A stretch of DNA of 64,000 nt. Source: Colwellia sp. 1_MG-2023. GTDB taxonomy: Bacteria > Pseudomonadota > Gammaproteobacteria > Enterobacterales > Alteromonadaceae. The position numbers were made by a program, and so were the translations under genes. This document shows, one piece after another, positions 37,454-47,240 of the stretch. Where the stretch lies: assembly GCF_030546755.1 (NCBI RefSeq), contig NZ_JAUOPE010000002.1, forward strand, positions 310,001-374,000, in the 5' to 3' direction. Below the pieces are notes generated by a model. The model was not told the DNA's origin. It saw only the letters and a program-made list of their open reading frames with translations, and made no database searches. Every line of letters starts with the position of its first letter. The stretch's first letter is position 1.

Positions 37454-37479
37454 AAGGCTTCATGTATTGAAGCCTTTTT
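37454..37479 (+). terminator. terminator of the lipoprotein gene
   Basis: A 9-bp stem AAGGCTTCA/TGAAGCCTT with a 5-nt loop, followed by TTT, 26 bp after the stop. Confidence 0.8.
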
Positions 37480-37647
37480 GCTTTTCAATCTTGCTAACCA
37501 CCAAAATTTTTGTTCGATAGTACAAAAATAACCACTTGATTATAAACAGTTTAAAAACTTGCTTCTTTTGATAAATCTGCTTACTTGGCAGGCCTTAAAA
37601 AAATTGCTTCAATGTTATCCCTTAAACGAAACGGCAGGAGATATCAC

Positions 37648-38061
37648 ATGCAATTTGCAGAACATGGCAACTACACCATTCATCCTCAAGGTAACATATT
37701 AGTAGTTGATGCCCATGGACCTTTCAATGAGCTAACTGCTGATCTATACATTCAAGATATGTACGATGCATGTGAAAAATTTTCAGGAAAAACTTGGGGG
37801 TTATTAGTAACTTTTTATGGTAATAGTGTTTTCTCGCCCGAAGCAGAACAAGCCTTAATTGAAGTTACAAAATATCGAATGAAAAAAGGCATGATTGCAA
37901 ACGCAACCGTTATTTTAGAAAGTAGTTCTGCCGATCTTCAACAAATGCAATTACGTCGCATATACCAAGGATGTAATCTCACGTTTCATGTTTTTAGTGA
38001 TGTATACAGTGCCCGCAATTGGTTAGAAAGCTTTGTTGTGAAACAATCAAATGCAATGTAA
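37648..38061 (+). CDS. small STAS/SpoIIAA-like cytoplasmic protein, function unknown
   Basis: A 137-residue soluble protein. ATG 37648 was chosen because AGGAG lies 7 nt upstream; the frame stays open upstream to 37585 without a ribosome binding site. The beginning (YTIHPQGNILVVDAHGPFNE) and alternating strand/helix pattern resemble STAS or SpoIIAA-like folds. This is weak, shape-based reasoning. A mid-helix (FSPEAEQALIEVTKYRMKKG) and the segment ATVILESSSADLQQMQLRRI follow. No TM or signal peptide. Convergent with pepB across a strong bidirectional terminator. Confidence 0.7.
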   Translation: MQFAEHGNYTIHPQGNILVVDAHGPFNELTADLYIQDMYDACEKFSGKTWGLLVTFYGNSVFSPEAEQALIEVTKYRMKKGMIANATVILESSSADLQQMQLRRIYQGCNLTFHVFSDVYSARNWLESFVVKQSNAM

Positions 38062-38086
38062 ACACCAGAACAATAATAATTTAAAC

Positions 38087-38119
38087 CCAAAAAAGAGCGC
38101 AATACGCGCTCTTTTTTGG
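38087..38119. terminator. bidirectional terminator between convergent genes
   Basis: A perfect 14-bp stem (CCAAAAAAGAGCGC/GCGCTCTTTTTTGG) with a 5-nt loop, U-rich in both directions, serving the STAS-like gene and pepB. Confidence 0.9.
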
Positions 38120-38135
38120 TTGAGATAACGAACGC

Positions 38136-39440
38136 TTATTCCAACGGCGCAGCGGTTAATAATTTAGCTATTGTCGCAATACCTAATCCGGTAGCACCAG
38201 CTGCCCAAAGTCCATTGCTGTTGCCGTTATAGGCAGCTGATAAATCAAAGTGTAACCAACCTTTCCCTTCATTAGGGACAAAACGCGATAAAAACCCTGC
38301 AGCATTACTTGCACCACCTGGTCCACCGCCTGGAATAGGTCGACTATTAGCGGTATCTGCGAATTCTGATGGACACTTTTCTTGATGCCAAGGCTCTAAT
38401 GGCAATTGCCATAAAGGTTCATTCACCGATTTTGCCGTAAGTTTGGCTTGCTCAGCTAAATTTTGGTCGAGTGAAAATAGCGCAGAATAATCACCACCTG
38501 TTGCCATTACAGATGCACCAGTCAAAGTTGCGGCATCAATAATCATGTTTGGCTCACTCTCAGACGCGAGTAATAAACCATCGGCTAAAACTATTCGGCC
38601 TTCGGCGTCGGTGTTAGCCACTTCACACGTTACGCCATTTTTATAGGTTAAAATATCACTTAATTTATAAGCGTGGCTTGAAATCATATTTTCCGCACAG
38701 CACAAAATTAATTTCACTCGTTGGTTAAGCCCTTGACGAATCGCTAACGCCAAAGCACCAGCAACAACCGCAGCACCGCCCATATCCGCTTTCATATTAA
38801 ACATGCCCGCATTCGACTTTATGCTGTAGCCACCACTATCAAAGGTAATGCCTTTACCCACTAAACAAGTTGAAACAGGAGTATTTCCATCCTGACTAGG
38901 ATTAAAGTCTAATTCAAGCAAACAAGGTGGATGGACACTCCCCTTACCGACATTATAAATACCAACCCACCCTGCTTTTTCTAATGCTTCTCCTGCTATC
39001 ACCTTGGCAGTAATGCTATCAGGAGCTTGCGCGGTAATATAATCTATTGCCGATTGCGCTAGACCTTCTGGGGGGAGTTGCGTTGGAGTTTGGTTGGTTA
39101 AATCACGCGCCCAAGCAAAGACAGCCAATTTATCATTTAAAGAATCAACAGACGATTTCTCACCGGTAAATTCAACCGAGGTTAATTTTTCAACGCATGT
39201 AAAACCTAATGCAAATGCCCATTGAGCTTCATCGCTCCACATATCACCGGTTAATTTCGCAAACTTCACGCCCATTTTTTCAATACTACGAGCAGCTTTT
39301 TGAATGCTTTGTAATGGAAAAGAATCGGCTAAATGAACATAAATATAAAAATTCCCCTCGTCCATTTGGACTAATTTTTCACGTTGCCAATCTGCAAGTA
39401 TCGGTTGATTAATGAGTGATATCTGACAAGTTGAATTCAT
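38136..39440 (-). CDS. pepB: M17 leucyl aminopeptidase, peptidase B
   Basis: Cytoplasmic two-metal aminopeptidase that trims peptides. The 434-residue protein has the M17 signature NTDAEGRIVLADGL and the metal/bicarbonate-site region GKGITFDSGGYSIKSNAGM, with KADMGGAA. Overall length and N-terminal domain fit PepB (427 in E. coli) rather than PepA (about 500). Stands alone between a terminator and a solute-binding gene. Confidence 0.92.
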   Translation of the reverse strand: MNSTCQISLINQPILADWQREKLVQMDEGNFYIYVHLADSFPLQSIQKAARSIEKMGVKFAKLTGDMWSDEAQWAFALGFTCVEKLTSVEFTGEKSSVDSLNDKLAVFAWARDLTNQTPTQLPPEGLAQSAIDYITAQAPDSITAKVIAGEALEKAGWVGIYNVGKGSVHPPCLLELDFNPSQDGNTPVSTCLVGKGITFDSGGYSIKSNAGMFNMKADMGGAAVVAGALALAIRQGLNQRVKLILCCAENMISSHAYKLSDILTYKNGVTCEVANTDAEGRIVLADGLLLASESEPNMIIDAATLTGASVMATGGDYSALFSLDQNLAEQAKLTAKSVNEPLWQLPLEPWHQEKCPSEFADTANSRPIPGGGPGGASNAAGFLSRFVPNEGKGWLHFDLSAAYNGNSNGLWAAGATGLGIATIAKLLTAAPLE

Positions 39441-39578
39441 AACTTTAATTTCTCTTAATTAGGCTTCACTTAATTCTACACCAAATAGCCCAACTATAAT
39501 TAACCAATTCAATGTTCTTGTAATTGAAAACAAAAGATTTTTCTGACGAAATTAGTAATATTCGGCTATTTATAGCGT

Positions 39579-40367
39579 TTATTTAAAATTAATCTGATAT
39601 TTTTTTAATAACTCTTGGTAGTAAGGGGTATTTTTTAATTGTTTGGTAAGGGCACCAAGTTTGTCTTTTATTTCCTTTGAATCAGCTCTTTTGTTTGTTA
39701 TGGCCATATATACAGGTGTTATCGATATATGAGGCTCTAATGGCTTTACTAATTCACTGACACTTTCCCTTACTAATATTTCTTTAAAAACCAATGGATT
39801 ACTGATTAACAAATCAATTCGTTTGCCCAATAATAATTTCAGTAAAACATCTTCGGTTAAAGCTGGTAACTTATTTAAATAACTTGCTTGATCGAAGTAT
39901 TGTCCATAGGAATATTCCCTAACGGTACCAATGGAATATGAAATTAACGAGGCTAACTTGCCATCAAATTCAATAGTATTATTTGCAAGAGTAAACAACT
40001 GATTTATTTCATCTCCATAGGCAGGTTCAACAAAATAATACGCTTGTTCTCGCGCGTTAGTCTTAAAAAGAGTCAAAATAAGATCGATTTTGCCTTCTTC
40101 GACAAAATGTAAAGCTCTTGGCCATGGTAGAATAATATATTCAAAGTCATAGTGTGAGTTTGCTTCGATATAATTCAACACATCAATAGAAAAACCTTTA
40201 GTTTTTTCATCTTCGATAGAATAAAACGGAGAATAACCTACCTTTTCAATTGCAACAGTTAGTATTGTTTTGTCTTGATTAATGGGAGAATCTGAAAAAG
40301 GCATAGTATTCGCGGTAACAGAAATAATAAAAAGGATAAGTATTAATATGCTATGCGCGAATCTCAT
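39579..40367 (-). CDS. periplasmic amino-acid-type solute-binding protein (SBP family 3)
   Basis: A 262-residue exported protein with a signal peptide (ILILILFIISVTANTMPF) and a full family-3 solute-binding fold. Typical pieces are ILTVAIEKVGYSPFYSIED, GFSIDVLNYIE, WPRALHFVEEGKIDLILTL, the hinge YSIGTVREYSYG and LLKLLLGKRIDLLISN. No permease or ATPase accompanies it, as with many orphan binding proteins of marine gammaproteobacteria. The ATG at 40367 was preferred to TTG 40391. It lies between pepB and sfsA, in the segment inserted between hrpB and sfsA. Confidence 0.8.
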   Translation of the reverse strand: MRFAHSILILILFIISVTANTMPFSDSPINQDKTILTVAIEKVGYSPFYSIEDEKTKGFSIDVLNYIEANSHYDFEYIILPWPRALHFVEEGKIDLILTLFKTNAREQAYYFVEPAYGDEINQLFTLANNTIEFDGKLASLISYSIGTVREYSYGQYFDQASYLNKLPALTEDVLLKLLLGKRIDLLISNPLVFKEILVRESVSELVKPLEPHISITPVYMAITNKRADSKEIKDKLGALTKQLKNTPYYQELLKKYQINFK

Positions 40368-40527
40368 TACAGTAACTTCGATTTTTAACAAGGGTGATTA
40401 AAACTTTAGCTCATTTATGTTTTTAAATCAGATAAAATTTTACTCTTCCTTCTTTATAATCATTAATATATTGAAGCTACCCTTTTATATCGCATAAAAT
40501 GGCAACAAAAACATATAACCTTCCAAA

Positions 40528-41235
40528 ATGAAAATAAACGTACAGCAAGCAACACTTATCAAACGCTACAAACGCTTTCTTGCTGATGTCATAGTAGAAA
40601 ATGGCACAACGACTACCATTCATGTTGCTAACACAGGGGCAATGAGCGGTTGTGCTACTCCTAATGACACCGTTTTTTATAGTATTTCTGAGAATAAAAA
40701 AAGGAAATACCCGTTTAGTTGGGAAGTATCACAAACCGCTGAACAACATTGGATTTGCGTCAATACCATTAGAGCTAATCAACTCGTTGAAGAAGCACTG
40801 AATAATCAAAAAATTATCGAGTTGCAAAATTATACGGCTTTAAAACGTGAGGTTACATATGGCAATGAAGGCAGTAAGGTAGATTTTTATTTAATTGATG
40901 AGCAAAACAACGAAACTTTTATTGAAGTAAAAAGTGTCACACTACTTGAAGAGCAACAAGGTTATTTTCCTGACGCAAAAACCGAACGTGGACAAAAGCA
41001 TTTACGAGAATTAATGGAAGTAGTCGAGCAAGGTAAGCGAGCCGTATTATTATTTGCCGTTTTACATTCCGGTATAAACTCTGTGAAAGCAGCGGCACAT
41101 ATCGATAGTAAGTATGCAACATTATTATCCTTAGCCAAAGAAAAAGGCGTAGAAGTTATCGCTTACCAAGCAAACTTTGAAAAGAAGCTAGATAGCATAT
41201 ATATAACGCTTGAAAACCCTTTAAGCGTGAAATAA
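40528..41235 (+). CDS. sfsA: SfsA family DNA-binding/nuclease-fold protein
   Basis: A 235-residue member of SfsA, named for suppression of a maltose defect in E. coli. It has an N-terminal OB-like domain (about 1-85; [15 protein letters not shown]) and a PD-(D/E)XK-like C-domain ([27 protein letters not shown]). Molecular role is not settled. Precedes dksA, as in E. coli. Confidence 0.93.
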   Translation: MKINVQQATLIKRYKRFLADVIVENGTTTTIHVANTGAMSGCATPNDTVFYSISENKKRKYPFSWEVSQTAEQHWICVNTIRANQLVEEALNNQKIIELQNYTALKREVTYGNEGSKVDFYLIDEQNNETFIEVKSVTLLEEQQGYFPDAKTERGQKHLRELMEVVEQGKRAVLLFAVLHSGINSVKAAAHIDSKYATLLSLAKEKGVEVIAYQANFEKKLDSIYITLENPLSVK

Positions 41236-41423
41236 TCTCAGTAAAACATTGACGCGGTATAGCAAAACTTGATAAAAAAGTGGGCTTGCGGGTAAGGTAG
41301 ACATAATCACAGGATAAGCGTACAGGCTAACTCTTTGATTTAATTTAATTAATATTTATTTTTTAATTTTTTCTTGAATTTTAAACACCGCAACACAATA
41401 TAGTTCTGATAATTAAGATCTAT

Positions 41424-41429
41424 TATAAT
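41424..41429 (+). promoter_or_regulatory. probable -10 element of dksA
   Basis: A perfect TATAAT, 67 bp before the dksA ATG. The -35 at the expected spacing (41401-41406) is poor, so the element is plausible but unproven. The rest of the 260-bp gap after sfsA shows no other feature. Confidence 0.4.
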
Positions 41430-41495
41430 TGGCACATGCAATCAGATAATAGAATTTACGCGTTATTTGATGTACGCAGCATTAGGAGAATAAGC

Positions 41496-41939
41496 ATGCC
41501 AAACAACAAAAAAGCATTAGGCATATTAGCTTTAGCAGGTGTAGAGCCTTACGTAGAAAAAGCTGATGAAGAATACATGAACGCTGAGCAATCAGAGCAT
41601 TTTAAGAAAATACTTGATGCTTGGCGTGTACAACTTCGTGAGGAAGTTGATCGTACTGTAACTCATATGCAAGACGAAGCAGCAAATTTCCCCGATCCCG
41701 TTGATCGCGCTGCACAAGAAGAAGAGTTCAGTCTTGAACTACGTACACGAGACCGTGAGCGTAAACTCATCAAGAAAATTGAAAAAACGTTACAGTTAAT
41801 CGAAGAAGATGATTTTGGTTTTTGTAAAACGTGCGGTATTGAAATAGGTATCCGCCGTTTAGAAGCAAGACCAACAGCAGACTTATGTATTGAATGTAAA
41901 ACCTTAGCTGAAATTAAAGAACGTCAGTTAGCTGGCTAA
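41496..41939 (+). CDS. dksA: RNA polymerase-binding transcription factor DksA
   Basis: Inserts into the secondary channel of RNA polymerase and works with ppGpp in the stringent response. The 147-residue protein from ATG 41496 has AGGAGA 6-7 nt upstream; the longer frame to 41436 lacks support. It has the coiled coil (about 30-105) with the tip motif [12 protein letters not shown] and a four-Cys zinc finger (CKTCG and CIECK). First of dksA-gluQ, then pcnB-folK. Confidence 0.96.
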   Translation: MPNNKKALGILALAGVEPYVEKADEEYMNAEQSEHFKKILDAWRVQLREEVDRTVTHMQDEAANFPDPVDRAAQEEEFSLELRTRDRERKLIKKIEKTLQLIEEDDFGFCKTCGIEIGIRRLEARPTADLCIECKTLAEIKERQLAG

Positions 41940-41951
41940 TCATCATTATTG

Positions 41952-42911
41952 ATGACTGCTAGTGACATAATGCGACCACAGTCTACTTATCGTGGTCGCT
42001 TTGCTCCTTCCCCTTCTGGTTACCTTCATTTTGGTTCGTTAATTACTGCTCTTGCGAGTTTTTTAGATGCCAAAAAAAATAATGGCACTTGGCTCGTTCG
42101 CCTTGAAGATATAGATCCGCCAAGAGAAAAAAAAGGCGCCAGTGCGCATATATTAAAAACATTAGCAGCTTTCGGTTTACATTGGGATGAAAACATCCTG
42201 TATCAAAGCAAACAAACAGATTATTACCAGCACATTATTGAGCAGCTTTTTAAAGAGCAGTATTGTTATTATTGTCAATGTACTCGTGCACAAATCAAAG
42301 CGATTGGCGGTATTTATCAAGGACACTGTCGTCATTTAAACCTAGATAAAAACCACAGTGCAATTAGAGTTATCAATCAGATTCAAATTGATCAGTATTC
42401 AGATCTCATCCAGGGAAAAATACAGTGTGATAAAGCTCTAGCAAGAGAAGACTTTATTATCCGAAGGAAAGATGGTTTATTTGCTTATCAACTGGCAGTA
42501 GTCGCCGATGATATTTACCAAAATATTAGTCACGTCATTCGCGGTTGTGACCTGCTTGAACCGACAACTCGCCAATTAAGCTTTTATCAACTATTAAGCG
42601 ATAAAGCATTTCGTCATGTTTTATGGTCTGCCCAAGATGAAAGTCACGTTAGTAAGCATTTACAAGCGCCAGTTTTCGGTCATATCCCATTGGCGATTAC
42701 AGAGCAAGGTTATAAACTCAGTAAACAAAATAAAGCGCCAGCAATTGATATTCAAAAACCACAACCAGCCCTTTTTGCTGCGCTACAATTTTTAGGTCAA
42801 CAACCCCCTATCGATTTGAAACATTTAAATGTCGACGAAATCATCCAATGGGCAATTGCTCATTGGCAACTCGAATCCGTCCCCAAAAAGCAAGAAATCC
42901 AATTAACTTAA
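41952..42911 (+). CDS. gluQ: glutamyl-Q tRNA(Asp) synthetase
   Basis: Truncated GluRS paralogue that attaches glutamate to queuosine at the wobble base of tRNA-Asp. It has the HIGH-like motif APSPSGYLHFGSL, zinc-site cysteines in YCYYCQCT and GHCRH, and the KMSKS-like KLSKQNKA. No anticodon-binding domain, as expected. 319 residues from ATG 41952; an alternative ATG lies at 41970. Follows dksA by 12 bp, the conserved pairing. Confidence 0.93.
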   Translation: MTASDIMRPQSTYRGRFAPSPSGYLHFGSLITALASFLDAKKNNGTWLVRLEDIDPPREKKGASAHILKTLAAFGLHWDENILYQSKQTDYYQHIIEQLFKEQYCYYCQCTRAQIKAIGGIYQGHCRHLNLDKNHSAIRVINQIQIDQYSDLIQGKIQCDKALAREDFIIRRKDGLFAYQLAVVADDIYQNISHVIRGCDLLEPTTRQLSFYQLLSDKAFRHVLWSAQDESHVSKHLQAPVFGHIPLAITEQGYKLSKQNKAPAIDIQKPQPALFAALQFLGQQPPIDLKHLNVDEIIQWAIAHWQLESVPKKQEIQLT

Positions 42912-43015
42912 GTAATAAAATGGCTAAGATGCCGTTTTTTCATTCTCTTTTTAGCTACACTGTTATATTATTGCGCCGTTATTCTTCATTTCTATAGGCA
43001 GTTACCATTAAAAGC

Positions 43016-44428
43016 GTGATCAATTTGTGCAAAAAAGTTTTAGGCAAGAAAAAAAATAAAAAATCACCTAAAAATATCAACCACTCCCCACAAATTTATA
43101 CTCGAGATCAACACCCCGTTTCTCGTAGTTTGATCAGCGCCAGCGCCTTAAAGGTTTTACACCGTTTAAACAAAAGCGGATACGAAGCTTACCTTGTTGG
43201 TGGTGGCGTACGAGACATTTTACTGGGGTTAGCCCCAAAAGATTTTGATATCGCAACCAATGCCACACCTGAGCAAATAAAAGCCTTGTTCAGAAACTGT
43301 CGTTTAATTGGTCGACGTTTTCGTTTAGCGCATATTGTATTTGGCCGAGAGATAATCGAAGTTGCCACTTTTAGAGGACACCATGAAAGCGCTCCTCAAA
43401 AACAACAAAATTGCCAAAAAACCTCTAAACAAAGCGAACATGGCATGTTGTTGCGTGACAATATTTATGGTTCTATCGATGAAGATGCTGAACGCCGAGA
43501 TTTCACTATCAACGCATTGTATTATTCATCAGCCGACTTCAAAATTTACGATTTTGCTGACGGGATCAGTGATATAAACGCTAAAAAAATTCGACTAATT
43601 GGGGATCCAGAAACACGCTACCGTGAAGATCCGGTAAGAATGTTGCGTGCGATTCGCTTTGCCACCAAGCTTGACATGGATATTAGCGAGGAAACTCGCA
43701 GCCCTATAAAATCCCTGGCGCCATTACTTGAAAACATACCGCCAGCGCGAATGTTTGAAGAGTTTTTAAAGTTATTTCTTTCTGGCAAAGCATTGAGTAA
43801 CTTTCACTTATTACGTGAGTACCAACTTTTTCGTTATTTTTTCCCGATTGTTGATCAAGCGCTTAATAATAATGATGACCCTTATATCTTGCCATTTATT
43901 GAACAAGCTTTAAAAAATACTGATGACCGAATTAATAATGATAAACGTGTCACTCCTGCTTTTTTATTTGCTGTTTTTTTATGGTATCCCTTACAAAAAC
44001 AGATTTCTCAACTACGAGCACAAACGCAATTAACGCCGCAAGATGCATTTTTTAATGCCTTAGGTGAAATAATGTCGGAGCAACAACGTAGTATTGCGAT
44101 TCCTAAGCGTTTTCAAGCGGTGATGAAAGACATTTGGATATTACAAGATAAACTCAATAAGCGAGTCGGTAAACAAGCCTATAAAGCTTTCGAACACCCC
44201 AAATTTAGAGCAGGATACGATTTCTTATTGTTGCGCAGTGACATTGAAACAACCGCTGAAAATACTCACCTTGCTGAATTAGCTAAATGGTGGACTGACT
44301 TTCAACAAAACAATCATGATACGCAACAGCTAATGATAAAAAGTATTGTAAAGTCAGGCACAACACAACGACGAACGCCACGTAAACGTCGTAAGCCTAA
44401 AAGCCAAGCGCCAAAAAGCAGTGAATAA
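43016..44428 (+). CDS. pcnB: poly(A) polymerase I
   Basis: Adds poly(A) tails to RNA and so promotes decay. The 470-residue nucleotidyltransferase has YLVGGGVRDILLG, the catalytic carboxylates in PKDFDIATNA, RRDFTINALYY and the RNA-binding motif RFATKLDMDIS region. The lysine/arginine-rich tails at both ends (GKKKNKKSPK at the start, RRTPRKRRKPKS at the end) likely bind RNA. It begins with GTG 43016 without a good ribosome binding site, consistent with low expression. Confidence 0.95.
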   Translation: MINLCKKVLGKKKNKKSPKNINHSPQIYTRDQHPVSRSLISASALKVLHRLNKSGYEAYLVGGGVRDILLGLAPKDFDIATNATPEQIKALFRNCRLIGRRFRLAHIVFGREIIEVATFRGHHESAPQKQQNCQKTSKQSEHGMLLRDNIYGSIDEDAERRDFTINALYYSSADFKIYDFADGISDINAKKIRLIGDPETRYREDPVRMLRAIRFATKLDMDISEETRSPIKSLAPLLENIPPARMFEEFLKLFLSGKALSNFHLLREYQLFRYFFPIVDQALNNNDDPYILPFIEQALKNTDDRINNDKRVTPAFLFAVFLWYPLQKQISQLRAQTQLTPQDAFFNALGEIMSEQQRSIAIPKRFQAVMKDIWILQDKLNKRVGKQAYKAFEHPKFRAGYDFLLLRSDIETTAENTHLAELAKWWTDFQQNNHDTQQLMIKSIVKSGTTQRRTPRKRRKPKSQAPKSSE

Positions 44429-44919
44429 TGACTTTAGCGTACATTGGACTTGGCAGTAATTTATCTGATCCCAAAGCTCAAATTCATCAAGCAATTGAGC
44501 AAGTAAAAGCGATCCCAAATACTCGTAGCACCAGCATATCTTCATTGTATTTTAGTCGTCCTATGGGACCACAAGATCAACCCGATTATATGAATGCTGT
44601 AATGGCAGTAGAAACCAACTTGCCTGCTCTTGCCTTACTAGATCATTTACAAGCAATAGAAAATAAAGCTGGGCGAGTTCGAAAAGAAAACCGTTGGGGC
44701 GCGCGTATTTTAGACCTTGATATTCTTCTTTTTGGTAATGAAGTTATCAATAACGAACGGTTAACAGTTCCTCATTATGGTATGAAGGTACGTGAATTTG
44801 TGCTTATTCCCTTGGCCGAAATTGCTGAAACACTAATCATGCCTGATGGTACTAGCATTTCAACACTTGCTAGAAACATCGCCACGAATGATTTAAAAAT
44901 TCATAGCCAATTAGACTAA
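44428..44919 (+). CDS. folK: 6-hydroxymethyl-7,8-dihydropterin pyrophosphokinase
   Basis: Transfers pyrophosphate from ATP to the pterin in folate synthesis. A 163-residue protein with the family opening YIGLGSNLSDP, LYFSRPMGPQDQPDYMNAV and the signature RWGARILDLDILLFG containing the metal-binding DLD. Its ATG overlaps the pcnB stop (TAATG), so translation is coupled. Confidence 0.96.
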   Translation: MTLAYIGLGSNLSDPKAQIHQAIEQVKAIPNTRSTSISSLYFSRPMGPQDQPDYMNAVMAVETNLPALALLDHLQAIENKAGRVRKENRWGARILDLDILLFGNEVINNERLTVPHYGMKVREFVLIPLAEIAETLIMPDGTSISTLARNIATNDLKIHSQLD

Positions 44920-44977
44920 ATACGTTAAAATAAAACTCAATTAAACATAATCTAACGTTTACAACTCTGGAAATATC

Positions 44978-45772
44978 ATGGCAAAAATTACCACAGCAAC
45001 CTTACAGAAAATGAAGCAAAATGGTGAAAAAATATCCACCATTACCGCTTATGATGCAAGTTTCGCTAAATTATTTGACCAAGCGGGTATTCATGCCATT
45101 TTAATTGGCGATTCTTTAGGAATGGTATTACAAGGGCAAGACGATACCTTACCTGTTGACATTGAGCATATGGCATATCATACACAGAGTGTTAAACGCG
45201 GTGTCGAAGAAACGCTTATTATTAGCGATATGCCTTTTATGAGCTATGCCACTAAAGAGCAAGCTTTTATTAATGCTGCCAAGCTCATGCAAGCAGGCGC
45301 AAGCATGGTAAAAATAGAAGGTGGCTTATGGTTAGCGGAAACCATTCAAGGCTTAGTTGAGCGTGGTATCCCTGTTTGTGCCCATTTAGGGTTAACGCCT
45401 CAATCAGTGAATGTATTTGGCGGTTTTAAGGTGCAAGGTCGTGACGAAGATAAAGCACTTGAAATGATCGAGCATGCTAAAGCTTTAGAAGCGGCCGGCG
45501 CACAACTCTTAGTACTTGAATGTATTCCTGCAGGTCTAGGTAAAGCGATTTCACAGGCGATATCAATTCCCACCATTGGTATTGGTGCGGGTAAAGATAC
45601 TGACGGTCAAATTCTTGTTATGCATGATGCATTAGGCATCTCGTGTAGCTATATGCCTAAATTTTCACGTAATTTTTTAATCGATACTGGCGATATTAAA
45701 AAGGCAATCGAACTTTATATTTCAGAAGTCAGTAAAGGCAACTTCCCTGGCGACGAACATGTTTTTAAATAA
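44978..45772 (+). CDS. panB: 3-methyl-2-oxobutanoate hydroxymethyltransferase
   Basis: First step of pantothenate synthesis: adds a hydroxymethyl group from methylenetetrahydrofolate to alpha-ketoisovalerate. 264 residues with [28 protein letters not shown], the [20 protein letters not shown] region and [14 protein letters not shown]. Preceded by folK (58 bp gap) and followed by panC. Confidence 0.97.
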   Translation: MAKITTATLQKMKQNGEKISTITAYDASFAKLFDQAGIHAILIGDSLGMVLQGQDDTLPVDIEHMAYHTQSVKRGVEETLIISDMPFMSYATKEQAFINAAKLMQAGASMVKIEGGLWLAETIQGLVERGIPVCAHLGLTPQSVNVFGGFKVQGRDEDKALEMIEHAKALEAAGAQLLVLECIPAGLGKAISQAISIPTIGIGAGKDTDGQILVMHDALGISCSYMPKFSRNFLIDTGDIKKAIELYISEVSKGNFPGDEHVFK

Positions 45773-45835
45773 ACACCAGTCTGAATCACCACTTCTAGCA
45801 ACTTCGATTCTGCTAAATCGTAAAGGTAATACATT

Positions 45836-46687
45836 ATGAAAACAGTCAGTGAAATCAGTGAACTTCGCGAAACCATCAAAGCCTGGCATCAACAAGGCCT
45901 TACCGTCGCATTTGTCCCTACCATGGGCAACCTCCATGCTGGCCATATTTCGCTTATCACTGAAGCACATAAACATGCAGATAAAGTCGTTGCGAGTATT
46001 TTTGTTAATCCTATGCAGTTTGGTGCTAATGAAGATATTGATAGTTACCCAAGAACAATGGCCGACGATCAACAAAAGCTGATTGCTGCAAAGACCGATT
46101 TACTTTTCACGCCAACTCCCGAGATTATTTACCCGAAAGGGCTAGATAAGCAAAGCTATGTTGAGGTTCCTAATGTCTCCGAAGGTTATTGTGGTGAAAG
46201 TAGACCAGGACATTTTCGTGGTGTTGCCACTATTGTTTGTAAATTATTTAATCTAGTGCAGCCTGATGTTGCTTGTTTTGGTTTAAAAGATTATCAACAA
46301 GTACAAGTGATTCAAACCATGGTAGAAGACCTATCAATGCCGATAAAAATTGTACCGGTGGAAACTATGCGTGAAGCGAGCGGTCTTGCCTTGAGTTCTC
46401 GAAATGGTTATTTAACGGAAGAAGAGCTAAAAGTAGCACCGGCATTAAGTCAAAATATTCAATGGTTAGCTGAGCAAATTAAGCAAAATAATGATTTTAT
46501 CGGCTTAGCTAAAAAAGCAGCCAGTTATATTGATAATGCCGGCTTACAAACTGACTATATTCATATTTGCCATGCTCGCACCCTACAGCCTGCCAGTGAA
46601 GACGATCATGAATTAGTGATATTGGCAGCGGCACATTGCGGCAAAGCAAGGTTAATTGATAATTTACAAGTCACATTAACTCGTTAA
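45836..46687 (+). CDS. panC: pantothenate synthetase
   Basis: ATP-dependent ligation of pantoate and beta-alanine. The 283-residue nucleotidyltransferase-fold protein has [15 protein letters not shown] (HIGH motif), [24 protein letters not shown] and SSRNGYL. Forms panBC with the upstream gene (63-bp gap). No panD is in the window. Confidence 0.97.
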   Translation: MKTVSEISELRETIKAWHQQGLTVAFVPTMGNLHAGHISLITEAHKHADKVVASIFVNPMQFGANEDIDSYPRTMADDQQKLIAAKTDLLFTPTPEIIYPKGLDKQSYVEVPNVSEGYCGESRPGHFRGVATIVCKLFNLVQPDVACFGLKDYQQVQVIQTMVEDLSMPIKIVPVETMREASGLALSSRNGYLTEEELKVAPALSQNIQWLAEQIKQNNDFIGLAKKAASYIDNAGLQTDYIHICHARTLQPASEDDHELVILAAAHCGKARLIDNLQVTLTR

Positions 46688-46727
46688 GACTGCGATAATT
46701 TGCTTTGAACATACAGTAGTAGACATA

Positions 46728-46753
46728 AAAAAAGCGCCCGTCGGCGCTTTTTT
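46728..46753. terminator. bidirectional terminator between panC and rpmE
   Basis: A perfect 11-bp stem (AAAAAAGCGCC/GGCGCTTTTTT) with loop CGTC, A/T-rich on both sides, between the convergent genes. Confidence 0.9.
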
Positions 46754-46778
46754 CAAACATTTTGCTAACTGACTAAGA

Positions 46779-46991
46779 TTACTTCTTAGACAATGCACCA
46801 AAACGTTTATTGAATTTATCAACACGACCACCAGTCTCAGCAGCTTTTTGCTTACCAGTGTAGAATGGGTGACATTCTGAACATACATCTAAATGTAAAT
46901 CTTTACCTACTGTAGAACGAGTAGTAATAACGTGTCCACAAGAACAAGTTGCCTTGAACTCTTCGTATTTTGGGTGGATGCCTTCTTTCAT
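46779..46991 (-). CDS. rpmE: 50S ribosomal protein L31, zinc-binding form
   Basis: Small protein of the large ribosomal subunit forming an intersubunit bridge. The 70-residue form starts at ATG 46991 ([12 protein letters not shown]); the frame extends 10 codons upstream without support. It keeps the four cysteines (CSC and CSEC) of the zinc-containing type, rather than the cysteine-free paralogue used under zinc limitation. Divergent from priA, as in E. coli. Confidence 0.96.
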   Translation of the reverse strand: MKEGIHPKYEEFKATCSCGHVITTRSTVGKDLHLDVCSECHPFYTGKQKAAETGGRVDKFNKRFGALSKK

Positions 46992-47240
46992 GGGTAACCT
47001 CTGTATAGGCCGTATCGCCACTTAGTCAGTATTTATTGACTGCTAAGCACCATACGAGTTAAAAATAATGGTGGCGAATAATAAAGGATCGCCTTAACCA
47101 CTGCAAGAGAAACTGATAAAAAATTAACCATTGTCTGATTTTTCGCTAATTATCGATGATAACGACACTCTTTGCTTGGCAAGCCAGTACTAAACATTCA
47201 AAATAACCTCAACGTAATTGACAGAAAGAAGACGAATATT

